NCBI GenBank assembly: GCA_025266875.1
Contig: JALLLT010000095.1
Span: 1-47,985 of the forward strand
Direction of reading: 5' to 3'
Source of the DNA: Fennellomyces sp. T-0311
Taxonomy: Eukaryota; Mucoromycota; Mucoromycetes; Mucorales; Lichtheimiaceae
Length of the DNA: 47,985 nt
The position numbers were made by a program, and so were the translations under genes. Shown here piece by piece: positions 32,497 through 43,956 of the stretch (position 1 is its first letter; every line of letters starts with the position of its first letter). The notes beneath the pieces were generated by a model, which saw only the letters and a list, made by a program, of their open reading frames with translations, ran no database searches and was not told where the DNA came from.

Positions 32497-33895
32497 TTAC
32501 TCGCTGCCATTATTTGCTGGCTCGCGCTGTTGTACTGGTTGTTTGCGCTGGTGCAGCCATAGGTGCTCGACAAGATCGCGCTTCAACTGATGATGACTTT
32601 GAGCATCCTTAATCGCGGCAAGACGATCATCATAATGCTGCATGAATTCATCCAACACGTTTCTTTCCCTGTGTATAGCCAGCGAAGGAATGTTCCCTAA
32701 ACATTGTGGTTCTTCAACGTCTTCGTCAGGATGGTTGCGCTGGTCTTCGATGATCATATTGTGCAATATGATGCACGCTCTCATCACCGAATAGAGCTCA
32801 TGAAGCTGCCACAGTCGTGCTGGATATCTAATCACAGCGAACCGTGCTTGCAAAATTCCGAAGGCACGTTCAACATCTTTGCGATGTGCTTCATGCGTTC
32901 TCGTGAACAACTATGGAAATGTTAGAATAGCTGGTTTACACATACTAGCAGGGTCTTACGCTCTCTCCCGCATCAACTGGATATCTGATGGCATCCATAA
33001 GCGTTGCCCACGGCGGGTAAATGCCATCAACCAGGTAGTATCCTTTGGTGTATTCTTTGCCATTGACCGTAAATTTTACGTCAGGAGCAACACCAGCTAC
33101 CTGTTTGGCGAAAAGAGGAGAACGGTGTAGGACATTAAGGTCGTTGAGGGAACCTGGGAGACCAAAGAATGCATGCCAGATCCACGTGTCAGCATCTGCA
33201 ACAGCCTCCAAGATAATCGTCGCGGTTTTGGACCTTCCCTGGTAAGCACCTTTCCATGCTGAGGGACAGTTCTTCCATTCCCAGTGCATGCAATCCAAAG
33301 AACCAAGCATGCCAGGCAAACCGCGCTCCTCAGCCTTTGCAAGCAATCGTTTGATGTCTTCTTCGTTTGGTGAACGCAGGTATTCATCACCATAGATGCG
33401 ACTGATTGCCAGACAGAAGTGCTTGAGGGACTCCAACGCCGTACTCGCTCCAATCCGAACATACTCATCTACTGCATCAGCAGCAACTCCGTAAGCAAGT
33501 TGACGGATAGCTGCCGTTACCTTTTGAAGAGGTGACGGACCGGGTTGTCGTGCAGCATCGTACTTCTGAGTGAAGTAGTCGTCATTTTGCTCCAACTGTT
33601 CAACGATCTTGCAAAACAGTCGGCGGCTCATGCGGAACCGAGTACGAAACTGTTTATCCGAGTAAATCGGGGGTTCGGCAAAGTAGTCCTTGAAAAGGCG
33701 GTAATGGCCTGCAATTCGATTGCGCTTAATGACATTGCGGCCAGGAGCCGAACCTTTCCTGCCCTTCTTGTCTTTCGGTTCTTCATCTTCCTCGAACATT
33801 TCCATCAGGCGTTTGACCCTGTGATGGCGCCTAACTTCTTCTGATGCATCTTCGTCGAACATTTGTCGAAGTAATTGAACTTTTTTGTTTGACAT
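32497..33895 (-). CDS. Harbinger-2 transposase (ALP1/plant-transposon-protein type)
   Basis: Exons 33895-32960 and 32910-32497 give 449 aa; donor GTAAGA, acceptor TCCATAG. Catalytic Asp in GSLDCMHWEWKNCP, Asp in GYYLVDGIYPPW, Glu in KDVERAFGILQARF: the complete DDE of the PIF/Harbinger type with the usual FGLPGSLNDLNVL. A basic patch KKGRKGSAPGRNVIKRNR near the N-terminus may direct it to the nucleus. No stop or shift, so likely functional. Confidence 0.93.
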
Positions 33896-34807
33896 GGTCG
33901 CGTCAGCTTAATAAACGAAAAAATAGCAAACTGTTGGAAAATAGTGTGCTTTTTATGGTCCGGCTATGATAGCGCCTTGCCAATTTGGCAAAAAATTTAG
34001 CAAACCATTGGAAATGCTCTTACCGCCTGTCTGCCGCTGGATACGATGAAATGTTGCAGCGCAACAGACGCAGGGCGCGCGTGGCCATGGTTCGCATCAT
34101 TTTCAACCGAGAGTGCAAAATAATATACTAACAACATATATTATGGTGTATAGAAAATTGAGGCACGCGAGGCAGCTTATGCTGACCACAAGACTGTGCT
34201 GGAGTCGGCGTACCCATATGGGTTGAGCGTTCTTGTCCCGGAGTGCACTTCGGAAGAGGAGAGTGATAAGGAAGGTGATGTGGATATCTTGCATATCCGT
34301 ATTCCTGGTTTCTGCAAGCCCAGCATAATTATTTTTTAGTTGCATATGCGATTTGGAGTTAATTAAGCTGTTGCATATGTAGGTCACGGAGTACCTGACG
34401 AAGCTGGACACGATGGTGAAGGCAAAGAGGCAGCGCCATCGCTCCTCTGCTGTGGCCGGAAGCAGCAGCAGCACTGGTGGTGACCAGCAAGTTGTGGCAG
34501 CCGCTGGTGTAACCACAGTTGGTGGTCATGGAAGAAGTGGCCAAGGCAGCCAGAGCAGCAAGTGGTTCGTCCGAAAGTATGAAGTGGATGACAGTCGCGT
34601 TTTGAACCTGGCTGTGCTTGCCCGTTTGCCCCCTTGGGCTAAAAATTATAAAAAAAACCTCTTGTCTCTTTTAAACACCAGTTTTCGTGTCAAAGCAACT
34701 TTATTTTTTCAAAATGTTATTCTTTTTGGCAAAGGGATTACAACCATCGAAGCTGTTGCAGGATCTCCTTATGTCTCATACGGAACGACCGCCACCTGGG
34801 AATGGAT

Positions 34808-37752
34808 TCAGTGAACTGGAATTATGCACGTTTCATCTTCTTCCATGTATTGCCAGTGCCACTCCTCAAGTGTTGCCGGTATGAATTGTTGCTGCTCGCT
34901 GGAACTGTACCAACGAACGAACGCAAGATAATGGGCAATCAGTCGACGATTGATGACGACGGTGTGCTTGAAAAAGTACATTACGCGCCCAGGGTATGCA
35001 CGACGTAGCCCTCGCCACAAGTAGATTACTTGGATGTGTGAACTGCGGGACGATGATGCTGCTGCTGATCGGTATGTCTGCCCAAAGATCTCGATCGTTT
35101 GAAACTTCTCAACTCTTTCGGTAGCATATGCGCGGTCTGCAATATTGCCCCGAGGTGCCAAAGCATCTATGCCATACGTATCACTGTAGTACTGGAGCAA
35201 GAGGGCGTGGTGCTCTTCACTGAGGTTCGCAACAACGCTATTGTTCATCGAGATCGTAAGGGATGGCGGCAATGGCTCGGCTCCAGTGATGTTCGAGGTT
35301 AGCCCGGGGTTCAACGAGTGGTCAAGGAATGCCTCATAGTCAAAAGCGTTGGGATCATGCTGTTGAACTCGACGAGTGGATTGGCCAGCAATACGTAACA
35401 GCATTTCGAGTTGATTGGCATAGTCCACAAAACGGGCAGCTTGATGTTGAACAAAGTCGGCGGCACCTGTCTTCTCGATGAAGTGCTTTATGAAGGTAAC
35501 TTCAAAGCAATCCTTCTGGTTCGTTTCGGCATCTTTCATAAAGCCGTTGTATCTTTCAAAACTGAAGGCCCAGTATCCGTAGATCGGTCCATACAGCAGC
35601 AAGATATCCTGGAGATGGAGATGAAGGTGCATATTGAGAGTTACGGCATCATCGCCATATAGCCTCGCGCAATTGGCTAGGAATTCAACCAACTTGTCGT
35701 GTGCTTCGCTGATTTCGGCAATGGTAATCCAGGTTTCCACTAGCAACCGGCAGGCATCGACGAAAAGGAGCCAATGTAGATAATGGTCGCGCGGCAATAC
35801 AGTTTTTAGTACATATGAGGAGTATACCAAGATCCACACTCTCCAGTCATCCGCCGTCATGAATCCAAACTTCCGTTGTATCTTGCGCTGAAGTGTGGGC
35901 ATTTCGGGAGGCAGGATGATCCGATCCGCCTTCATCTGCATCTCGTTGAGCACCGATTCTGACATGTAGCCCTCTGATTTCCATATATGACCATCCGCTC
36001 CGCGGTACCAAGGAAAAGGTTATGCATGGGATCAATCACACATGCACGTATAGCATCGTAATATAGAAGTTGATGGAGTTGCGACCAGCGCGTCCCGTTC
36101 TGTCACTCAAGTCGATATCGCGCGGCCTGGGTTGTTGCTGCTGACCATGCTTCAGCCGCCAGGCAATTGTCCTCATTTCTTCGCAATGTGTCATTGGGGA
36201 TGTCAACGCCAGCGTAGATCATCTTGCCAGTTTCGAGATCGGTCACAAACTCACGGTAGCACTTGTTACAAGCACGTGTGCTTGCATGAGATGTAAAGCC
36301 GCAGACTTTACGGAATGCTGGGGTATTGCAGACAACGTTGAAAAGCACAGCACGCACTCGAGCAACTCCAGGTTCTCCAGCAATCTCCATGTTGACTCCG
36401 GTGTACAAGGCGCGAAGGTCAGTGACAAGAGGTGCCAAGTAATTGTTCATCTGGTAAGTGCTCCGTTCGCATGGTCCAGGCATGACGCCAACAAGAATAA
36501 CGTTCTCAATCTTGTAGCGCTCAGCACGAGGGAGGTTATTGACAATGAGATATATGGCGCCACAAGAATAACCAGAATCAAAGGATGCGAACCAGTCAAC
36601 ACTCAGTGTGAGCATCAGGGATCGCCTATCACCAACGAAACTGTCTTGGCTATTTTCAGCCTTGATACTCTCCCACATAGCGCCACCTTGGATGTCTGAA
36701 TAGGTGCTGTAAAATGGATGCCATCTCCATTCCTGGATCTTTTCATCAAAACCGTTGCGTTTAAATAGCTTTTGTAAGCCTGCTCGAACCAGATAGTAAG
36801 GATACTGCTTGAGTGGGGTCCAGCACCCTCTGTTTCGGCGGTTGGAGGATAACTTGAATAATGAGTTCGCGCATACGTTGCCATTCAAAGGAGCGGTCTC
36901 ACAAAGGTTTGGTGCGGTGGGCAGCAGATAAATCGCGTGGCACTTCGAACAGGCAACGTACATGACGATCGGCTCTGTCAGTTCGTGGAATCCGATGTAT
37001 TGGCGAATTGTCGATATAGTAGTAGGGAAGTTGAAAGCTGGAACGTGCATAAAAGAGACTAACATCATGGCGAAAGTGATCAAGGTAGTCGCAGTGCGTT
37101 CAGAGAGATGATGCAGCTGGAAAAGGACAAGAAACATGAAGATGAAGAACAGAGGCTGTGGGATCAAATCGCGAAGGTGACCAGCTGGAGCGGTAGGTTG
37201 TGGATCGACATTCATGTCTGTAGTGTTTTTTGTTAACAGTTATATTCTAGTCTTGACGCACGTTTTTTCACCCACCTTCATCGTCATTCGTCAACGGATC
37301 AAAACTCTCCATTGGTTCCTCGATCGGTGCATCTCCATCTTCTGTAACGGCGTCATCAAATGACTCTTGCGGCAAAAACTCGTGGCTCAATTCAGGCGAC
37401 GGCTGCGCAGGTTCCGGTGAGTTATCCAATACGGATCCTATTTTTTCATCAGCAAGCTAACTTCGAATAACATTTTTTTGACATACCATCACCATCAATA
37501 GACATCGGCTCATCGCTGCTTTGGCTCTCGTTTTCCTCTGCATTTGCGGCTGCTTCATCATCTACATATCAACTCAGTCAATATAATATATCATGCTTTA
37601 CAGCATTCGGGCTTACCACTGGATTCCATTAGCCTTGCAGTAATATTACGCTGGTAATGTGCATTGTACGTTGCTTCCGTTACAGCTATGCCATAAGGAT
37701 TTCGGCGAGTGCAGGCGGCGCAAAAGCATTGGAATAATTCCTGATGGGACAT
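34808..37752 (-). pseudogene. CACTA-2 transposase, decayed
   Basis: Exons 37752-37617, 37561-37487, 37437-37276 and 37217 onward, matching the exon structure of CACTA-3. The zinc-binding start CFCAACTRRNPYG and the hydrophobic LFFIFMFLVLFQLHHLSER are present. Catalytic motifs still readable: SVDWFAS, IDPMHNLFLG (in the broken stretch), FERYNG. Defects: TGA at 36105-36103, a one-base deletion near 35985, and TGA at 34810-34808 where the sister copy reads PVHRIHS. The protein would be about 940 residues if whole. Sister to CACTA-3, more distant from CACTA-1. Confidence 0.9.
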
Positions 37753-37819
37753 TGGCAATGAGGTAAGTGCTGTGTAGGAGAAGTATAGATGCCGATCTTT
37801 TGCAAGCATTTCCTGTCTC

Positions 37820-38490
37820 TATTTATACTCTTCTTTTTCTTTGCTTACGCCACTATGCCATAATACTAAAACGTGGATATACACCGCTTATTAACACATT
37901 TGCTTGGCGACATGTCTCTCTCTTTGTCCATGTAAATTGCTTTCTTGGCAACATTTGCTCTACGTGTTGCATTATCGAACGGCCACGTTTTTTCATGCAA
38001 TTAATTTTCCCAATTTGGATTACAGTCTCCTTTCATAGTTGGTGGCATAAATAAACTTGCATTTGTCAACGGTGCCTGGACGCTCGAAATTACACACAGT
38101 CTTGGCTTTTTAAGTACGGACAAGTTTATGCACACAATGAGCTACAACATTAGACATGCATTCCCGCTGGCATCTTGTGGAAGAGCCACACTACAGCATC
38201 TTTTTTTTTTTGCTGCCGGAGTAGAAAATCGCGACAGTAGTTTAATAAAGTGCTCTCCTTTGAACTACATGGTTCATCTCAAACCAATGTAAAGATCGCC
38301 TGCGATTTCATCCTTACTCTGCTGACATTGCCAAATGGCATTGCTGCTTCACTGTTTCACACGTTCCAAATTAGGCTTAAACGCTTGTACTTCATTTATT
38401 TTCGCTGACACATGACATCGGAATACCATTGCCGTTGGCTATGTTTCTTTTTTTTCTTGCTGTGACACCATGTACCAATATCAAAATCGT
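37820..38490. other. CACTA-2 arm upstream of transposase
   Basis: Noncoding. On the minus strand it matches the CACTA-3 left arm, e.g. CAACGGCAATGGTATTCC and CAAGCGTTTAAGCC, at about 90% by eye; conserved promoter or end-function sequence. Confidence 0.65.
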
Positions 38491-38519
38491 GGGTCCCCGC
38501 AGTTTCTCACGTACCCCCA

Positions 38520-38579
38520 CTTCAGTTAAGATAATGCGCAGCTTTTAAAAGCAGAGCATTATCTTACCACTGCGCAGTG
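38520..38579. repeat. CACTA-2 right subterminal repeats
   Basis: AAGATAATGCGC and inverse GCATTATCTT facing each other around GCTTTTAAAAGC, next to CACTGCGCAGTG. Same ATAATGC motif as the left end. Confidence 0.8.
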
Positions 38580-39185
38580 ATGTTTGATTATTGGTTTGTA
38601 AGGCAAGTGTATATTGCATGCTGACAAAGCTGCACTGCCTCTAACTACACTCTAAATGGCTAACTATACCCTAAATGACTATCTACACCCTAAACCCTAT
38701 AGGAATGCTATTGTGTATATTATTATGCTTAGAAGCACGTCACCTGTCTCGCTATGCTCGACTAAATGATCCCCTTCACTGCACTGTGGGTCATTCAACG
38801 GTGAGCTGGCTCATCATGCTTTTTATTCATAGTAAAGACACATCAGTTCACCTGGTTGAGTTAGATAGATGACAATGTTTGATAATTTGGCTTGAATTAT
38901 AAGTGTATACTGCACGCTGACAAAGCTGCACTGATACTAACTACACCCTAAACCCTATTGGAATGCTATTGCATATATCATTATGAGCACGTCATCTGTC
39001 TCGCTATGCTTGCCTGAACGATCCTCTTTGCTGCGCTTCGGGTCATTCAATGGTGAGCCGGCTCATCATGCTTGTTATTCATCGTAAAGACACATTAGTT
39101 TACCTGGTTGTCTTAGGTAGATGACAATGAATGATTATTTGATTAGAAAGGCAACTGTATATTGCGCACTGGCAAAGCTGAACTG
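38580..39185 (+). repeat. Satellite array, right portion
   Basis: Units with cores near 38689 (AAACCCTATAGG) and 38947 (AAACCCTATTGG), ending around 39185. With inserts removed, successive cores in the array are about 258-297 bp apart. Confidence 0.85.
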
Positions 39186-39189
39186 TTGT

Positions 39190-39958
39190 GAGACAGTACC
39201 TAGACACGGTTTTTATAAGCAGTAAAAACTGCTTTATCGATCGTTCTCTTCCTCAACGTCATCAAACGCAGACTGCTAGAATGGGTGCAGGTCATCCTCC
39301 TTTGATTCATAGCAAAAGTCAACAAAGTGCACAGGGAAGCAGCATAGTATTTTCTTACTACAGAGTCACTGCTCTCTGCCGACACAGCATTCGCGACCGA
39401 AGCCTGATCGTCCGCCGGGTCCTGTTTAAGAGGGCGACCTAAAAGACCTTTGCAAAAAGTAATCGAGTTCGAAAACAGCAGTGTCAGTTAGCTCAAATGT
39501 AGCACTAGTTCACAGTGTGAAAAGTTGCTTTTTGCAAAAAAAAGTATAGAAATCTTATGATGAACAGATGGTGAACAGATTAGAAGAGGCGAAACCAAAT
39601 GGTGGTAATGAGACCCAATTAAAAAAAGTCAGGTTGGCCAAAGAGTTGCCAGATGTAAAAAAAAAAGGCAACATAGGAAGGTCCTTAGTATTGCAATAGC
39701 AGTTGTCAGTGGTTAGAAAAGAAAAAAGGGTGGTGGGAAAAAAAGTTGGTGGTGAGGTACAGTAAGGCTTTTTCGGGGTGAGGCTGTGACTTCCTTTTTT
39801 GAAAGTTAGCCACGAAAGTTAGTGGAGTAAGTTAAGTCATTCTCAAGCAACCACCACACTCTTCCAGATGAAAGTCCGAAAATAGAAATTGACTAGCCTA
39901 ATTTGTTGGTCATCCGATTAGATGGCTTGAGAGGTGTTGGGTTGACCAAAATTTCCTA
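39190..39958. other. Unassigned region between satellite and CACTA-3
   Basis: On the minus strand, 39440-39230 reads as two short open pieces (GRPLKQDPADDQASVANAVS after a possible TTTTAG acceptor, then an acidic tail ending DDVEEENDR) that could be a decayed gene end. The rest is featureless and A-rich. Confidence 0.3.
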
Positions 39959-40040
39959 CACTGCGCAGGAGTAAAAGAATCCTGCACTTCTAAAAGCAAC
40001 GTATTCTTTTAACTGGAGTGGGGGTACGTGAGAAACTGCC
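39959..40040. repeat. CACTA-3 left subterminal AAGAAT repeats
   Basis: AAAAGAATCC and inverse GTATTCTTTT within the first 65 bp, at the same positions where CACTA-2 has ATAATGC; the following GGGGGTACGTGAGAAACTG is shared with CACTA-2. Confidence 0.8.
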
Positions 40041-40059
40041 GGGGCCTCCGATTTTGATA

Positions 40060-40815
40060 TAGGAAGATGGTGTTTGCAGCAAGAAAAAATGAAACATAAA
40101 CAACGGCAATGGTATTCCGATGTCATGTGTCAGCGAAAGTAAATAAGATACAAGCGTTTAAGCCTAATTTGGAACATGCGAAAGAGTAAACCAGCAATGC
40201 CGTTTGGCAATTTCAATATGGGAGATGTGCAGTGGCTAGTAGTCTTTACAATGCACATAAAGGAAGTGAACGGTTTAGTGGGAAAGCCATTTTATTTAGG
40301 AAAGAGATGGCAATTTTCTGCTCCAGCAGTAAAAAAAGGCGTACTGTTGCTAATCTACTTAATGCTAGCGAGAATGAATGTCCAATGTGAAGACTGAGTG
40401 CTTGCACATAGTCTTCCATTCATGGAGCGCCAAGGCAGTATGTAATTTCGCTCTTTTCAGGCACGGTTCTGGATGAGAGATATGCAACTTTATATTATGC
40501 AGCAAGTTATTTTTACTGCCGCTCTGTATAAGGAGACACAAATCCAAAACAGGAAAATCCTTATCATAAAAAACGAGGTCGTTTAATATTGCTATGAACA
40601 TAATACATGCGGCCAAGAAAGCAATAGATGAGGCCAAAGAGAGAGGCATGCAGCCAAGGAAACTGGTTAATAGAAAGCGCACATTCGTATTTACATTTTA
40701 TTTTATAACGCGGTATCGTAATTGAAGAGAAAAGATGAATATAAGAACACGCCAGAAACGCGATCGAAGGATCGAGCATCTACACTTCTTCTTGCACACC
40801 ACACTTACCTCTTTA
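40060..40815. other. CACTA-3 arm upstream of transposase
   Basis: No gene; conserved with 37820-38490 (inverse) for the first part. Nothing else seen. Confidence 0.55.
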
Positions 40816-40818
40816 CCA

Positions 40819-43800
40819 ATGTTCAGTCACCAATTGTTTCAATGCTTGTGTGAGACATGTACGCGCCATAATCCTAATGGTATGGCCGTAACAGCAGCAA
40901 CGTACAATGCGCACTATGAGCGCGGTGTTACTGCAATGCTGATGGAATCTGTTGGTAAGTCCAAATTATATGGTACCATGCGTTATGTTGACCAAGATAT
41001 ATGCAGATGGTAATCTTGTCGAATCAACTGCAAATACCGAGGAAATCGTGGACCAAAGCGGTGACGAGTCAATGTCTGTTGATGACTACGATGGTGGTGG
41101 CAACGGTATGCTTCAGAGTAACATCCAGAGGTAGCTTGCTAATGAAAAAATAGGATATACATCGTACCACTCATCAGAACCTATACCGGAGCATACACCA
41201 GCGCCCTTGTTGCGAACTTTGAGCCAGGAATCTCTGCCGCAAGAGTCATTTCATGACGCAATTACGGAAGATCGGGAGCCGCTGATCGAGGAGCCAATGG
41301 AGGACTTTGATTCCTTGACGAATGACGACGAAGGTTTGTAAAGAAACTTACTGCTGAGGCTAGAGTGCGACCGTTAATATAAAACTGATATAGATATAAA
41401 TTCTGACATACAACCTGACACTCCTTTGAGCGATTTGATCCCACAGCCACTGCTCTTCATCTTCATGTTTCTTGCTCTGTTCCAACTGCACCATCTCTCG
41501 GAACGGACGTCGACCCTACTGATTACTTTCGTCATGACGTTAATCCCTCTTATGCATGTCCCAACATTCAACTTTCCTGCTATGATATCCACAATTCGTC
41601 ATTATATCGGATTTCAGGACCTGACAGAGCCTATCGTTATGTACATTGCTTGCTCAAAATGCCACGCGATCTACCTGCCCTCCACAGCACCTGACACTTG
41701 TAAGACTGTTCGATTGAACGCCGACGTGTGCGCAAACCCATTGTTCAAGATATCTTCCAATCATCAGACTCGCGTGCGTCGGACGCCATTCAAGCAGTAT
41801 GCCTACTACCTGGTCAAGTCCGCATTGGAGAAGTTGTTCAAGCGCAACGGTTTCGAGGAAAAGATTGAGGAATGGAGGCAGCACCCGTTTTTTGGCACCG
41901 TGTATTCGGACATCCACCACGGCGCTATGTGGAACAGCATCAAGACCAAAAATACCCAAGAGCCCTTTGTTGCCCGCGAGCGTTCTTTGCTACTATCCAT
42001 CAATGCAGATTAGTTTGTACCTTTCGATTCAGGTTATTCTTGTGGCACCATATATCTTACCATCAACAATCTACCGCGTGCTGAGTGCTATAAGACCGAG
42101 AATGTGATTCTTGTTGGTGTCATGCCTGGACTACGCGAGCCTAGCACTTACGAGATCAATAATTATTTGGAGCCACTGATAACCGATCTACTTACCTTGT
42201 ACACTGGAATCGATGATATGCCGACTGCTCAGATGCCCTGAGGTACTCGCGTGTGCGCTGCCCTGCTCAACGTTATTTGTGATATGCTGGCAAGCCGCAA
42301 AATCTGCAGTTTTACGTCGCATGCAAGTACACGGGCATGCAACAAGTGCTACCGCGAGTTTGTGACCGATCCCGAGACCAACAAGATGATCTATGCTGGC
42401 GTCGACATTCCTGAGGAGACATTGCGATCAAACACAGACAATCGCGAGGCAGCGAGGCTTTGGCAGGCAGCAGAAACCCAAAGTGTGCGACAACGCCTTG
42501 AGCGCGAAAATGGGATACGTTGGTCGCAGCTTCATCGGCTTCCTTATTTTGACGCCATAAATGCAACTGTCATCGACCCTATGCATAACCTTTTCCTTGG
42601 CACCGCCGAGCGGATGGTTACGATATGGAAATCCGAGGGCTATCTGACGGAATCGGTGCTCACAGAGATGCAAACCAAAGCAGACTGAATCATCATGCCT
42701 CCCGGAATGCCAACCCTTCAATGCAGGATCCAACGGAAATTCAGCTTCATGACCGCCAATGACTGGAGAGTTTGGACCTTGGTGTACTCGCCATACGTAC
42801 TGAAAAGTGTGTTGAGACGCACTCACTATGTGCACTGGTTGCTTTTCATCGACGCTTGCCGCATGCTGGCAAAACCCTGGATCACTGATGCTGAAATTGC
42901 AGAAGTACATGACAAGATGGTGGAATTCGTGGCAGACTGCGCGAGGTACTATGGTGACGCTGCCATATCTCTCAATATGCATCTCCATCTTCACCTACGA
43001 GACGTCTTGCAGCTACATGGGCCGATCTATAGATGGTGGGCCTTCTCCTTTGAGAGATACAACAGTTATATGAAAGATGTCGACATGAACCAGAAGGATT
43101 GCTTTGAGCTTACGTTCATGAAGCAATTTATCGAGAAGACTGGTGCAGTCGATTTTGTCCAGCGTCAAGCAGGTCGTTTCGAGGAGTATGCCCGGCAATA
43201 TGCTATGCTGTTACAGATTGCTGGTCAATCTACATCCCAAGGCCAATACCACCGCCTAAATACCTTTGACTATGAGACGTTCCTCAGCTATTTGTTAAGC
43301 CCGACGTTGACCGTCAACATCACTGGACCAGAGCCATTGCCACCGTCTACCGCCATGTCCATGAGCAATGGTGTTGAGGGAAGCCTCAGTGAAGACCACC
43401 ATGCTCTCTTATGCCAGTACTACAGCAATACGTACGGCATCGAGGTTTTGGCACCTCGAAGCGGCACCACTGGCCGTAACTTTGCTACAGAAAAGGTTGA
43501 GAAGTTTCGAACGATTGAGATCTTTGGGCAGACGTACCGATCAGCTGCAGCTTCATCATCGCGCGGCTCACATATTCAAGTAATCTACTTGTGGCGTGGT
43601 GTACGTCGTGCATATCCTGGCCGCGTAGTGTACTTCTTCAAGCCCAAAATCATCATCAACCGTATACCAATGGTCCACCATCCTGCGTTTGTCCATTGGT
43701 ACAGTTCAAAGGAGGAGCAACGCTTTGTACCAGCGACCCTTGAAGAATGGCTGTGGCAGTATATGGAAGAGAATGACGCGTGTATAATCCCGGTCCACAG

Positions 43801-43891
43801 AATCCATTCCGAGGTAGCGGTGGTTCCACATGGCGCGCAGGCAGATTCTACGACGGCCTCGATGGTCGTAATCCGTTGCCGAAAAGAATAA
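40819..43891 (+). pseudogene. CACTA-3 transposase, three nonsense codons
   Basis: Exons 40819-40954, 41007-41105, 41154-41333 and 41394-43891, in phase. Start MFSHQLFQC with CLCETCTRHNPNG. All in one frame except three stops: TAG at 42011-42013 (Trp of the catalytic DWF motif in the sisters), TGA at 42239-42241 and TGA at 42686-42688 (Arg in CACTA-2, KADRI). IDPMHNLFLG and SFERYNSY carry the other catalytic residues. No frameshift, so inactivation looks recent. Confidence 0.9.
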
Positions 43892-43956
43892 CCATTTAAA
43901 AAATAAAGTTGCTTTGACACGAAAACAATGGTTGTTCAGGGGAAAAAATGAAACTT

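Larger units (their letters stand above)
31302..34019. mobile_element. Harbinger-2: intact PIF/Harbinger nested in CACTA-2
   Basis: Ends GAGCATTTCCAATGGTTTGC in inverted orientation; flanked by TTA (31299-31301 and 34020-34022), the canonical PIF/Harbinger duplication. Excision restores the partner-2 frame LKRAYRLSAAGYDEM. Two convergent intact genes, stops 29 bp apart. A different subfamily from Harbinger-1 by ends and protein. Confidence 0.95.
30754..34814 (+). pseudogene. CACTA-2 partner gene, split by Harbinger-2
   Basis: Exons 30754-31035, 31090-31301 joined to 34023-34089 across Harbinger-2, 34154-34324, and 34383 onward. Start MSSNNNNN (an AAC microsatellite gives the Asn run), then a coiled coil (SSEIQRLTDENWQ), then FDLDFRRGVNKAIK and DPKYVKDALLAYFN, conserved in partner 3, then GSQSSKWFVRKYEVDDSRVL near the end. 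Besides the insertion, the donor after 34324 reads AT rather than GT, and the expected stop (TAA in partner 3) is TAT here, so the frame runs into the 3' end of the convergent transposase gene. Likely the DNA-binding partner before decay. Confidence 0.75.
29616..38579. mobile_element. CACTA-2: decayed CACTA element with nested Harbinger
   Basis: Begins CACTGGGAGTAGC and ends ...ACTGCGCAGTG; ATG flanks both sides (29613-29615 and 38580-38582), and joining them restores satellite text GATGACAATGTTTGAT. It is 8,964 bp, or about 6,243 bp without Harbinger-2. Partner gene plus, transposase minus, both broken. Confidence 0.93.
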
